From Neobacillus muris (GTDB taxonomy: Bacteria; Bacillota; Bacilli; Bacillales; Cytobacillaceae), in the NCBI RefSeq assembly GCF_943193175.1, contig NZ_CALPDF010000002.1, forward strand, positions 62,001 through 126,000: 64,000 nt of DNA, given 5' to 3'. This document shows, piece after piece, positions 8,475-16,421 of this stretch (position 1 is its first letter; each line of letters opens with the position of its first letter). The notes beneath the pieces are model-generated. The model made no database searches. It was not told where the DNA came from and saw only the letters and a program-made list of their open reading frames with translations. The translations under genes and the position numbers were made by a program.

Positions 8475-9683
8475 GATTAATATGGGAGGATGGTCAAATT
8501 CCTGTTTTAGCAGTTCAGATTTTTTACGGGCAGAAGCGCCAAGTGCATAAATCCGCGCAGATCTGATATCGAGTTCGATTTCCAGGCCAGTAAAGGAGGA
8601 AAGCTTTGAAACAATCGGGAGCTGGAAATGCTTTTTCTGCTTGTTCAAATAGTCCCTTCCGGCTGGTGTCATACCCAGAAGCCGCAGGTAGGATGCTTTT
8701 TCCGGCAGGTCCCATATCTCTGTTTTCTTTGTATTGGTTAATATATGGACACATAAGCGCTGCAGCCTTGTCCACGTATACCGCTTGGTTTTAATCTTCT
8801 GCATAAATTCCTGGAAACTATCAGAAACTAGTGCGGCAGCCTTTAAACGATTTTCAAGGCCTTCTTCTGCTTCATAAATTTCTCTTAATTCCAACTGGCC
8901 AGAATGGACTAATTGATATTGAAGATAAGGCCAGTACGTTTCCCAGTGATGAAATTGTCCATAAATGGATTTATATTCATCGAGAAGCTGTAAGCTGGCC
9001 TCAGGGATATATGGTTTTATGCTGGCACTTTCGGAGCGGTTTTCGAAAATCGCTTTTCTGATACTAGTGGCACTTGCAATGGTGGAGGAAGAAAATTCAA
9101 TATCATGGTATCCAGCATTTTTTCTTGTAATGGTCAGCGGTTTTATTTGGCTGTTTTGATCGATAATCGCTTTTATATAATGAAATCCAAGAATATTATT
9201 TGGCTTTGATAGATCTATATAAGACGCTGAATTCGCTAATTGTTGAAAAGATAAGGAGGCTGCTTTCGGATAACTGACCCCAGTATGGATTGTCCTTCTT
9301 ATATGATGGTCAAAGATTGATTGGTGGTCATGTAAATAATCTATTGTTTGATAAAAGCTGGAAAGGTCCCCGCTTTCGCTGCCAAAACATAGAGATTCAC
9401 AGCCAAGTGCATCTAACAGGGAAACAGCTCCGCTTGCAAAGGTCTCTGCTTTTTGTACAGCGAAACGATAAGGAAGTTCAAATACCAGATCGGCACCATT
9501 CAGCAAGGCCATTTTAGCTCGATACCATTTTGAAACTAATGCAGGCTCCCCTCTTTGCAAGAAATTCCCACTCATGACAGCGATCACAATCTCAGCATTT
9601 GCGGCTTGTCTGGAGGCCTGCAAATGGTATGCGTGTCCGTTATGAAATGGATTATATTCGACAATAATGCCAACTGCCTTCAT
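8460..9683 (-). CDS. tmcAL: tRNA(Met) cytidine acetate ligase (YlbM/TmcAL)
   Basis: 407 aa. Nucleotidyltransferase superfamily, recognised by GIIVEYNPFHNGHAYHL at residues 5-21 with the HxGH motif (H14-H17). The family activates acetate with ATP and forms N4-acetylcytidine at the wobble position of elongator tRNA(Met). ATG 9683 is chosen because AAAGGAGAAG precedes it closely and the HNGH then sits at the usual N-terminal position; the frame stays open to 9746 without support. Convergent with ylbL. Confidence 0.9.
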   Translation of the reverse strand: MKAVGIIVEYNPFHNGHAYHLQASRQAANAEIVIAVMSGNFLQRGEPALVSKWYRAKMALLNGADLVFELPYRFAVQKAETFASGAVSLLDALGCESLCFGSESGDLSSFYQTIDYLHDHQSIFDHHIRRTIHTGVSYPKAASLSFQQLANSASYIDLSKPNNILGFHYIKAIIDQNSQIKPLTITRKNAGYHDIEFSSSTIASATSIRKAIFENRSESASIKPYIPEASLQLLDEYKSIYGQFHHWETYWPYLQYQLVHSGQLELREIYEAEEGLENRLKAAALVSDSFQEFMQKIKTKRYTWTRLQRLCVHILTNTKKTEIWDLPEKASYLRLLGMTPAGRDYLNKQKKHFQLPIVSKLSSFTGLEIELDIRSARIYALGASARKKSELLKQEFDHPPILIEKES

Positions 9684-9719
9684 GTAACTTCTCCTTTTGC
9701 CTTTTCCAATTTTATTAAC

Positions 9720-9746
9720 ATTATACCAAATTTTATTGTTATCCAA
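9720..9746 (-). promoter_or_regulatory. candidate sigma-A promoter for tmcAL
   Basis: On the reverse strand, TTGGAT (9746-9741) and a perfect TATAAT (9725-9720) are separated by 15 bp, 36 nt before the start codon. The spacer is short. Confidence 0.4.
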
Positions 9747-9865
9747 TCATAAATCGGATATGCTTGGAAAGATGTTTGCACGAATCTCTGGCTGGGCAGA
9801 CTAATGAGGAAATTCCTTTTTTTCCAAGGGAGAAAATCGCCCAAAGTGGTGTAAAGAAAAAACAT

Positions 9866-9894
9866 TGACAAAAATATTTTCGAAGGCTATAATT
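9866..9894 (+). promoter_or_regulatory. consensus sigma-A promoter for ylbN-rpmF
   Basis: TTGACA (9866-9871), a 17-bp spacer, and TATAAT (9889-9894): a perfect vegetative consensus, as expected for a ribosomal-protein operon. Confidence 0.88.
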
Positions 9895-9920
9895 ACCTTT
9901 GTTGCCTTGGGGTGATTCAT

Positions 9921-10448
9921 TTGAAATGGACATTAAATCAGTTACAAAAATATCGTAACAAGGAATTTCCGATTGATGAAATGGTGCGGATTGATGACTT
10001 AAAAAAAGACGATCCGACCATTAGGGAAGTTTCTCCAATGCATATTACCGGTCGTGGAGATATTGATTCAGCGAAAGTAACCTTTCACTTGAAAATGGAA
10101 GGGTATCTTATTCTTCCTTGTTCTCGTACTTTGGTAGATGTGAAATTTCCAATTAATGTCGAAACAACTGAAACATTCCTCCTGCAAGAATCTGTTATTC
10201 AATCAGAAGAGGAAACCCATCGAGTAAATGGCGATGTAATTGATTTAACACCAATCATTCGCGAAATTCTATTACTCGAAGTTCCGATGCAAGTCTATAG
10301 TGATGATGTTGATTCGGAAGATGCTGCTCCGCAATCCGGCAAGGATTGGGAAGTTATTTCCGAAGATACGAAGTCCGATAAGATTGATCCCAGACTAGCA
10401 GGACTTGCCAAGTTTTTTGACGAAAACAAATCTTCTTCCGAATCATAG
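9921..10448 (+). CDS. ylbN: YceD family protein YlbN (DUF177)
   Basis: 175 aa. DUF177/YceD family, found directly upstream of rpmF across bacteria. It starts [15 protein letters not shown] and contains the central [17 protein letters not shown] segment with a cysteine. In some organisms the homologue is linked to 23S rRNA accumulation; the exact role here is unknown. TTG 9921 is preferred because GGGGTGA lies 5 nt upstream and the resulting MKWT start matches family members; GTG 9912 would overlap the ribosome site. Co-transcribed with rpmF from the promoter at 9866. Confidence 0.88.
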   Translation: MKWTLNQLQKYRNKEFPIDEMVRIDDLKKDDPTIREVSPMHITGRGDIDSAKVTFHLKMEGYLILPCSRTLVDVKFPINVETTETFLLQESVIQSEEETHRVNGDVIDLTPIIREILLLEVPMQVYSDDVDSEDAAPQSGKDWEVISEDTKSDKIDPRLAGLAKFFDENKSSSES

Positions 10449-10492
10449 TCGGAAATTCAAGAAGCTTTATACTCTATAAGGAGGTGTTTGAC

Positions 10493-10666
10493 ATGGCTGT
10501 ACCTTTTAGAAGAACTTCTAAAACTGCAAAAAGAAAGCGTCGTACTCATTTTAAATTAAATGTTCCTGGTATGGTAGAATGCCCAAACTGTGGTGAAATG
10601 AAACTAGCTCACCGTGTATGTAAAGCTTGCGGAACATACAAAGGAAAAGAAGTAGTTAACGACTAA
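10493..10666 (+). CDS. rpmF: 50S ribosomal protein L32
   Basis: 57 aa. Highly basic N terminus ([20 protein letters not shown]) and a C-terminal zinc ribbon with CPNC and CKAC, so this is the zinc-containing form of L32 rather than a cysteine-free paralogue. It is a structural component of the large subunit. ATG 10493 follows AAGGAGGTG by a short spacer; an upstream in-frame start at 10484 would bury the ribosome site. Second gene of the ylbN-rpmF unit, closed by a strong terminator. Confidence 0.96.
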   Translation: MAVPFRRTSKTAKRKRRTHFKLNVPGMVECPNCGEMKLAHRVCKACGTYKGKEVVND

Positions 10667-10682
10667 TTCCAACTTAGACTTA

Positions 10683-10722
10683 AAAAGCACAAGGAGCCTA
10701 TATGCCCTTGTGCTTTTGTCGT
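10683..10722 (+). terminator. terminator after rpmF
   Basis: AAAAGCACAAGG (10683-10694) pairs perfectly over 12 bp with CCTTGTGCTTTT (10706-10717), with an 11-nt loop and a T-rich tail. Confidence 0.85.
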
Positions 10723-10764
10723 TTTAGCACTTACATATGCAAATGGCAAGGAGGGAGAAGAGCT

Positions 10765-11523
10765 TTGTCCTATCAAATAGAAAAACGGGAAAAGGGCTAT
10801 TTGTTATTTACCATCACCCGAAATGAGAAAAGGAATGCAATTAATTATGAAGTAATGGAAGGGTTATCTGAAGCGATTATCCGCTCAGGTGAACGTGATG
10901 TCAAAGCCCTTGTTATTACTGGAGAAGGGAATCAAGCATTTTGTTCAGGAGGAGATTTGTCTATCTTTCATTTATTGCATACGAAAGAGGAAGCATATCC
11001 CATGCTGGCAAAAATGGCAAATATACTATATTCTTTAGTCACATTGCCTATTCCGACAATCGCTTTAATGAATGGAACCGCTCTTGGCGGCGGCATGGAA
11101 CTTGCCTGTGCTTGTGATTTTAGGGTAGCGAAAAAAGGAAGCATGGCAGGATTTGTCCAGGGGCAGCAAGCGATTACGACTGGGTGGGGAGGAGGAGCGC
11201 TTCTCGCTGAAAAGCTTCCACATGCAGCGGCGATGAAAATCCTGATGGAGGCCCAGCTGCAAACAGCAGATTACTTTTACGGTTTAGGCTTTTTTGATGC
11301 AGTATATGACGAAAACCCGATTGGTGCTTGTGAAAGTTTTTTAGAAAAACTGCTTTTAGCTGATAAAAATGTTCTGGAAGCCTATAAGAGAATCTGGATT
11401 CGTAAGTGGGAAGGATCAAATTTGCGAAACAGAATCGAAGCGGAAATTAAGAATTGTGCATCTCTTTGGGAAAGCGAATCCCATCTAAGCTACGTTAAAA
11501 CTTTTATTCATAAAAAAGATTAA
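10765..11523 (+). CDS. enoyl-CoA hydratase/isomerase (crotonase) family protein
   Basis: 252 aa. Crotonase fold: the CoA and oxyanion-hole segments AFCSGGDLSIF and GTALGGGMELACACDFRVA are clear. The two glutamates that classical enoyl-CoA hydratases use are not evident; the aligned stretch reads GFVQGQQAITTGWGGGALL. The GW-GGG pattern recalls acyl-CoA decarboxylase-type crotonases, but that is an inference. The start is TTG 10765, with AAGGAGGG 9 nt upstream; the frame opens earlier only through the rpmF terminator. It may be functionally linked to the carboxylase cassette at 13.1-16.3 kb. Confidence 0.8.
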   Translation: MSYQIEKREKGYLLFTITRNEKRNAINYEVMEGLSEAIIRSGERDVKALVITGEGNQAFCSGGDLSIFHLLHTKEEAYPMLAKMANILYSLVTLPIPTIALMNGTALGGGMELACACDFRVAKKGSMAGFVQGQQAITTGWGGGALLAEKLPHAAAMKILMEAQLQTADYFYGLGFFDAVYDENPIGACESFLEKLLLADKNVLEAYKRIWIRKWEGSNLRNRIEAEIKNCASLWESESHLSYVKTFIHKKD

Positions 11524-11669
11524 TCTAGCCCTCCAGATAATTTTCCCTTTCTGCAGCAGTGCCGATAGTTTTTTGCGAAATAAAGATAAAAACACTTCTG
11601 TTGTTTAAGTCTATCTTTTCTAGTAGATGCATATGTATGATAAAAACACTACTAGGAGGGAATGGTATC

Positions 11670-12302
11670 ATGTCTCCAACTCGACAGGATGCTTGGTCTC
11701 AAGACGAGGATTTGTTGCTCGCTGAGGTTGTGTTAAGACATATCCGAGAAGGCGGAACCCAGCTACAAGCATTTGAGGATGTAGGCAAACAGCTGTCCCG
11801 GACAGCTGCGGCCTGCGGATTTCGCTGGAATTCATTTGTCAGAAAGCAATATAAATCAGGAATTGAGCTAGCAAAAAAACAACGAAAAGAACTAAAAAAA
11901 CAAGCGGTTTCCACTCCCTTTCAGCAAACTTCTGAAACGGCGGAATCCAAAAGTGAAGAAATATCTGAAACAGCCTATCTAGCAGTCAATGGCATAACAT
12001 ATTCTGAAGTGATTCAATTCTTGGAAGACCTTCAAAAGAAAGCTGAAGAAACGGTGAAGGCGGAAGATGAAAGAAACCGGGCCAATGAAAGAATAAAAGA
12101 ATTGGAAAAGAAAACGTACTATTTGGCGGCTGAAAATGAAAGACTTACGAAAAATTTAAAGGCCATTGAAGAAGACTACCGTTCACTAATGGAAATCATG
12201 GAACGTGCAAGAAAAATGGTCGTATTGCAGGATGAGGACAAACAAAAGAAAGTCAAGTTCCAGATGGACAAAAATGGTAACCTTGAGAGAATAGAAAAAT
12301 AG
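11670..12302 (+). CDS. rsfA: RsfA-family prespore transcriptional regulator (YlbO)
   Basis: 210 aa. The N-terminal Myb/SANT-like helix-turn-helix (about 3-55: RQDAWSQDEDLLLAEVVLRH, then FEDVGKQLSRTAAACGFRWN) is diagnostic of RsfA. The C-terminal half is a coiled coil (about 110-190). In B. subtilis RsfA is made in the prespore under sigma-F and tunes sigma-F genes. ATG 11670 has AGGAGGG 9 nt upstream; 37 extra in-frame codons before it are unsupported. No clear sigma-F promoter could be placed in 11524-11650. Confidence 0.88.
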   Translation: MSPTRQDAWSQDEDLLLAEVVLRHIREGGTQLQAFEDVGKQLSRTAAACGFRWNSFVRKQYKSGIELAKKQRKELKKQAVSTPFQQTSETAESKSEEISETAYLAVNGITYSEVIQFLEDLQKKAEETVKAEDERNRANERIKELEKKTYYLAAENERLTKNLKAIEEDYRSLMEIMERARKMVVLQDEDKQKKVKFQMDKNGNLERIEK

Positions 12303-12334
12303 CGGCATGTAAATGTAGAAACTGGTAGATTGTA

Positions 12335-12363
12335 CAAAAAAAGCGGGATCATCCGCTTTTTTT
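12335..12363 (+). terminator. terminator after rsfA
   Basis: AAAAAAAGCGGG pairs with CCGCTTTTTTT across a short loop (GATCAT), a compact A/T-flanked stem. Confidence 0.75.
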
Positions 12364-12382
12364 CTGTGCTATTTAATAGGGA

Positions 12383-12409
12383 GCGCCTAGCATGCCATAT
12401 GCCTGGCGC
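12383..12409. repeat. imperfect hairpin element between rsfA and ylbP
   Basis: GCGCC (12383-12387) pairs with GGCGC (12405-12409) and GCAT (12390-12393) with ATGC (12399-12402), leaving a 5-nt loop and a 2x2 internal mismatch. No long T-run follows. It begins AGCGCCTAGC, similar in style to small dispersed palindromes of Bacillaceae. Confidence 0.45.
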
Positions 12410-12420
12410 GCTTTCTGGTT

Positions 12421-12897
12421 TTATTGATTGTGTTGTGCGGCAACACCTGCGGGATACCAAACTAGCGGATTTTCACCGCGGTCTCGTTCCATGTCGTATT
12501 CAACACTGGAAAACCCCATCTTCTCCCAAAATTCACGAGACTGCATTCTTGGGTTTGTTTTAATTGGCAAGCCAAAACTTTTAGCAAATTCAACTAACTG
12601 TCTGCCATATCCCTTGCCTTGATATTCTGGCAACACTTCAAGCTTCCATAATTCCAAATAATTCTGCGGTGGATAAAAATACCTGTCAAATTTCGCATCA
12701 ATTTGATACAAACTCATACGGGCAACCAATTTATCCCCGAAATAAATACCATAAAATGGTGACTCACTGTCATTATCCACAATATTGGCTTCCAGATCTT
12801 CCAGCATCGAAAGCTCCTGAAGTCCATATTCTTTAAATTTTTTAAACTCCTCGAGGGTTTTAAAATTAACTTTTAGTTTCTCCACCTTTGTCCCCAT
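12421..12897 (-). CDS. ylbP: GNAT family N-acetyltransferase YlbP
   Basis: 158 aa. GNAT acetyltransferase: the acetyl-CoA loop is LEVLPEYQGKGYGRQLV (Q/RxxGxG/A type), followed by FAKSFGLPIKTNPRMQSREF and WEKMGF. The N terminus KVEKLKVNFKTLEEFKKF matches YlbP of Bacillus. The substrate is unknown. ATG 12897 has AGGAGGC about 8 nt upstream on the reverse strand. It lies opposite to rsfA and transcription converges. Confidence 0.85.
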   Translation of the reverse strand: MGTKVEKLKVNFKTLEEFKKFKEYGLQELSMLEDLEANIVDNDSESPFYGIYFGDKLVARMSLYQIDAKFDRYFYPPQNYLELWKLEVLPEYQGKGYGRQLVEFAKSFGLPIKTNPRMQSREFWEKMGFSSVEYDMERDRGENPLVWYPAGVAAQHNQ

Positions 12898-13021
12898 TAG
12901 CCTGCCTCCTGGAATAAAATAGAATCTGAATATGTTTAAAAAAGTTGAATAACATGGAAGTGAGCAATTTTTAAAAAGTTAAAATTAATGCCAATTTAAT
13001 TATATAACAAATTTACGAAAA

Positions 13022-13105
13022 ATTCTTCCAATAAACATAGGAAGCGTTTCCGCGATGCAGCAGGAGTTCATCATCACGATGTAGAACCATTATAGTTGGA
13101 AGAAT
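13022..13105 (+). promoter_or_regulatory. structured region upstream of the carboxylase cassette
   Basis: ATTCTTCCAA (13022-13031) and TTGGAAGAAT (13096-13105) are perfect 10-nt complements. They enclose a smaller GTTC...GAAC hairpin with a CATC/GATG core, and a GGAAGCGTTTCC near-palindrome (13040-13051) that partly resembles a CcpA cre half-site pair. The rest of 12898-13131 is AT-rich, with no ORF. Confidence 0.35.
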
Positions 13106-13131
13106 GATGCTGGAAGAGAGGGGTATTTGGT

Positions 13132-14469
13132 GTGCAAAGAATTTTAATTGCCAATCGGGGAGAAATAGCCGTAAGGATTATTCGAACCTGCCGGGAGATG
13201 GGAATTGAAACAGTGGCCATTTACTCGGATGCAGATCGGGAAATGCCTTATGTTAAACAGGCAGATAAGGCTGTCTATGTTGGGGAGCCGCCGGTTCAGA
13301 AATCCTATTTGCAGGCTGAAAGAATCATCGCGATAGCAAAACAGGAAAAGGCTGATGCAATCCATCCCGGATATGGCTTTTTATCTGAGAATGCCGGCTT
13401 TGCCAAACAGGTGATTGATTCAGGTATTACGTTTATCGGACCTAGACCGGAAATCATCGAATTGATGGGAAGTAAAATTGCTTCACGCCAAACAATGGAG
13501 GATGCCGGTGTCCCTGTAGTGCCTGGGAGCAATTATGGGTTAAAGTCTTTGGAAGAAGCATGCAGATTGGCTGATGAGATTGGGTACCCGGTTATGCTTA
13601 AAGCAAGCGGAGGCGGCGGAGGCATCGGAATGGTGCTTTGCGAAGACGAGCAAGCGCTCGTTAAAGCTTATGCATCGACTAAAGCAAGAGCTCTCACTTA
13701 TTTTGGATCTGAAGAGGTGTTTGTCGAAAAATACATTGCCGATGCACGTCATATAGAAGTACAAATCTTTGGCGACTGTCAAGGCCATTTCGTTCACTTA
13801 TTTGAGCGGGATTGCTCCATACAAAGAAGGAATCAAAAGGTAATCGAAGAATCCCCTTCACCATTTCTTTCTCAACAGGTGAAGCAAAGAATATTTGAGA
13901 CAGCCTTAACTGCAGCGAAAGCAGTGTCGTACACGAATGCCGGGACGATTGAGTTCATCGTCGATGAACAAGAAAATTTTTATTTTCTGGAGATGAACAC
14001 CAGGCTTCAGGTTGAACACCCAGTGACAGAAATGGTAACAGGGCTGGATTTGGTGAAATGGCAAATCCTCGTTGCAAAGGGGCAGCCGCTGCCGCTGCTT
14101 CAGCCGGAAATCAGGGCATTTGGGCATGCAGTGGAGTTTCGGCTTTATGCGGAAGACCCTGTGCGATTCCTTCCTTCTCCTGGAAAAATCACTCGGCTAA
14201 ACTGGCCCGCACAAGATGGGATGCGGATAGATTATGGTTATGAAGAAGGTGGGTCAGTTACTCCTTATTATGATCCGATGATTGCCAAATGCATTTTTTA
14301 TGGAGAAACACGGAAAGAAGCACTGGATCAAGCAAGCAGCTTTTTTAAAAATCTTCAAATTGAGGGTATTAAGACCAACAGCCCGCTGTTTGAATCCATC
14401 CTTTCTAACAGTGACTTTCAAAAAGGGAAGTATACAACCAACTTTCTCGCTAAAAAATTTGTGAAGTAG
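13132..14469 (+). CDS. biotin carboxylase subunit of an acyl-CoA carboxylase
   Basis: 445 aa, AccC family. It carboxylates the biotin of the carrier protein using ATP and bicarbonate. Visible are the N-terminal QRILIANRGEIAVRIIRTCRE, the ATP-grasp glycine loop KASGGGGGIGMV, and the signature EMNTRLQVEHPVTE with catalytic Arg and Glu. The start is GTG 13132 after an AGAGAGGGG ribosome site. It is followed at short intervals by a biotin carrier and a carboxyltransferase, so this is a dedicated acyl-CoA carboxylase, probably not the housekeeping fatty-acid enzyme (inference). Confidence 0.9.
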   Translation: MQRILIANRGEIAVRIIRTCREMGIETVAIYSDADREMPYVKQADKAVYVGEPPVQKSYLQAERIIAIAKQEKADAIHPGYGFLSENAGFAKQVIDSGITFIGPRPEIIELMGSKIASRQTMEDAGVPVVPGSNYGLKSLEEACRLADEIGYPVMLKASGGGGGIGMVLCEDEQALVKAYASTKARALTYFGSEEVFVEKYIADARHIEVQIFGDCQGHFVHLFERDCSIQRRNQKVIEESPSPFLSQQVKQRIFETALTAAKAVSYTNAGTIEFIVDEQENFYFLEMNTRLQVEHPVTEMVTGLDLVKWQILVAKGQPLPLLQPEIRAFGHAVEFRLYAEDPVRFLPSPGKITRLNWPAQDGMRIDYGYEEGGSVTPYYDPMIAKCIFYGETRKEALDQASSFFKNLQIEGIKTNSPLFESILSNSDFQKGKYTTNFLAKKFVK

Positions 14470-14482
14470 GAGTGAAGGAAAC

Positions 14483-14695
14483 ATGAAAGAAATTACCGCT
14501 ACTATGGCAGGCACCGTTTTAAATATTTTTGCTGCAGTGGGTGAACAAATTACTCCTGGGCAAGAAGTGGTCATGCTTGAGTCCATGAAAATGGAAATAC
14601 CAATTGAGAGTGAAACCGAAGGAACAGTGAAGGAATTGAGGGTGAACATAGGAGATTTTGTTAACGAAGGCGATATCTTGATTGTGTTAGTTTAA
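14483..14695 (+). CDS. biotin/lipoyl carrier protein (small BCCP)
   Basis: 70 aa, consisting only of a biotinyl domain. The biotin attachment motif VMLESMKMEIP places the modified lysine at K36. It carries carboxybiotin between the carboxylase encoded just upstream and the carboxyltransferase just downstream. Intergenic gaps are 13 and 22 nt. A GTAGGAG site precedes the ATG. Confidence 0.9.
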   Translation: MKEITATMAGTVLNIFAAVGEQITPGQEVVMLESMKMEIPIESETEGTVKELRVNIGDFVNEGDILIVLV

Positions 14696-14717
14696 TAATT
14701 TTAAAGGAGGAGCGCTC

Positions 14718-16259
14718 TTGACTGCGGATAAGAAGTTTCCTGACCCATTAAATCAATATAGAAAAAAAATTGAAGCAGGCGGCCATCCGAAATACCATGA
14801 AAAAGCGAAGGAACAAAATAAGCTATTTGTCCGTGAGCGGCTCGCCTTATTGTTTGATGATGGAAAATATGAGGAGGACGGCAAATTTGCCAATTTTTCC
14901 GCCGGGGACCTTCCTGCGGACGGTGTTGTAACCGCTATAGGGAAGGTAAATGGCCAGACAGTTTGTGCAATGGCAAACGATTCGACAATAAAAGCTGGCT
15001 CTTGGGGAGCAAAAACGGTTGAAAAAATTATTCGCATCCAAGAAACGGCTGAAAAATTGAAGGTGCCGCTGTTTTATCTGGTAGATTCGGCAGGAGCCAG
15101 AATCACTGACCAGTTAGAAATGTTCCCCAACAGGCGCGGGGCTGGAAAAATATTCTATAACCAGGTCAAGCTTTCCGGGATGATTCCTCAGGTTTGTCTG
15201 CTGTTCGGTCCATCAGCAGCTGGTGGTGCATACATACCAGCCTTCTGTGATATTGTGATCATGGTGGACAAGAATGCCTCCATGTATCTAGGTTCGCCCC
15301 GTATGGCGGAAAAAGTAATTGGTGAAAAGGTAACCCTTGAGGAGATGGGGGGCGCCCGGATGCACTGTACCGTAAGCGGCTGCGGGGATGTTCTTGTTTT
15401 TAATGAACAAGAGGCCCTTGAATCTGCCAAAAAATATATCAGTTATTTTCCTTCTAGTTTTAAAGAAAAGCCTAGAATAATCGCAGGAAAAGCTGCCATA
15501 GCCAATCGCAGTCTGGAGGAAATTATACCCGGTAATCAAAATGCGCCATTTGATATGTATGAATGTATAGACAATCTAGCAGATCATAAAAGCTTCTATG
15601 AAATCAAAAAACTTTTTGCGCCAGAAATCATTACGGGACTTGCTAGGCTGGATGGGAGGGCAATTGGGATTATTGCCAATCAGCCAAAGGTAAAAGGCGG
15701 TGTCCTGTTTGTTGACTCTGCTGATAAGGCTGCGAAATTCATCCAGCTTTGCGATGCTTTTCATATTCCGCTATTGTTCCTGGCAGATGTGCCTGGATTT
15801 ATGATTGGAACAAAGGTAGAGCGGGCAGGAATTATCCGCCATGGAGCCAAACTGATTGCCGCAATGAGTTCAGCTACAGTGCCAAAGATTTCAGTAATCG
15901 TACGAAAGGCATATGGTGCAGGCCTTTATGCCATGGCGGGTCCGGCATTCGAGCCTGACTGCTGTATTGCTCTGCCAACTGCCCAAATTGCCGTTATGGG
16001 CCCAGAAGCAGCGGTGAACGCTGTTTATTCAAATAAAATTAATGAAATAACCGATCCTAAGGAAAGAATCGCCTTCATTCAAGCCAGGCAAAAAGAGTAC
16101 AAAGAACATATCGATATCTATAAGCTGGCCTCCGAATTAATCATTGATGACATTGTTGCTCCTTCGGAATTAAGGGAGGAACTGACCCGCCGTTTTGCCT
16201 TTTATGAAACAAAAGAAATGCAATTTAGTGTTCGAAAGCATCCTGTCTATCCGGTATAG
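14718..16259 (+). CDS. acyl-CoA carboxylase carboxyltransferase subunit (PccB/MccB-like)
   Basis: 513 aa with both crotonase-fold carboxyltransferase halves in one chain. The first half includes RERLALLFDDGKYEE and FGPSAAGGAYIPAFCDIVIM; the second includes FLADVPGFMIGTKVERAGIIRHGAK and RKAYGAGLYAM. This arrangement is typical of propionyl-, methylcrotonyl- and other acyl-CoA carboxylases. The substrate (propionyl-CoA versus a branched acyl-CoA) cannot be fixed from motifs alone. The start is TTG 14718 with AAAGGAGG 7 nt upstream. Last gene of the three-gene unit, closed by a terminator. Confidence 0.88.
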   Translation: MTADKKFPDPLNQYRKKIEAGGHPKYHEKAKEQNKLFVRERLALLFDDGKYEEDGKFANFSAGDLPADGVVTAIGKVNGQTVCAMANDSTIKAGSWGAKTVEKIIRIQETAEKLKVPLFYLVDSAGARITDQLEMFPNRRGAGKIFYNQVKLSGMIPQVCLLFGPSAAGGAYIPAFCDIVIMVDKNASMYLGSPRMAEKVIGEKVTLEEMGGARMHCTVSGCGDVLVFNEQEALESAKKYISYFPSSFKEKPRIIAGKAAIANRSLEEIIPGNQNAPFDMYECIDNLADHKSFYEIKKLFAPEIITGLARLDGRAIGIIANQPKVKGGVLFVDSADKAAKFIQLCDAFHIPLLFLADVPGFMIGTKVERAGIIRHGAKLIAAMSSATVPKISVIVRKAYGAGLYAMAGPAFEPDCCIALPTAQIAVMGPEAAVNAVYSNKINEITDPKERIAFIQARQKEYKEHIDIYKLASELIIDDIVAPSELREELTRRFAFYETKEMQFSVRKHPVYPV

Positions 16260-16270
16260 CATCCATACAC

Positions 16271-16306
16271 TCCCTTATCGCCTGCCCGATAAGGGAAGTT
16301 TTTTTG
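16271..16306 (+). terminator. terminator of the carboxylase unit
   Basis: TCCCTTATCG (16271-16280) / CGATAAGGGA (16287-16296), a perfect 10-bp stem followed by AGTTTTTTTT. Confidence 0.88.
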
Positions 16307-16421
16307 CCGCTTGGTGTGAAAAATATTAGTAAAGTTACAAGATTCGACTAAAAAATCCTTATAACAGGAACGGATTATTTCTGATAAAATAGGAATAACA
16401 AACTAAAAGAAGGGGTTATCA

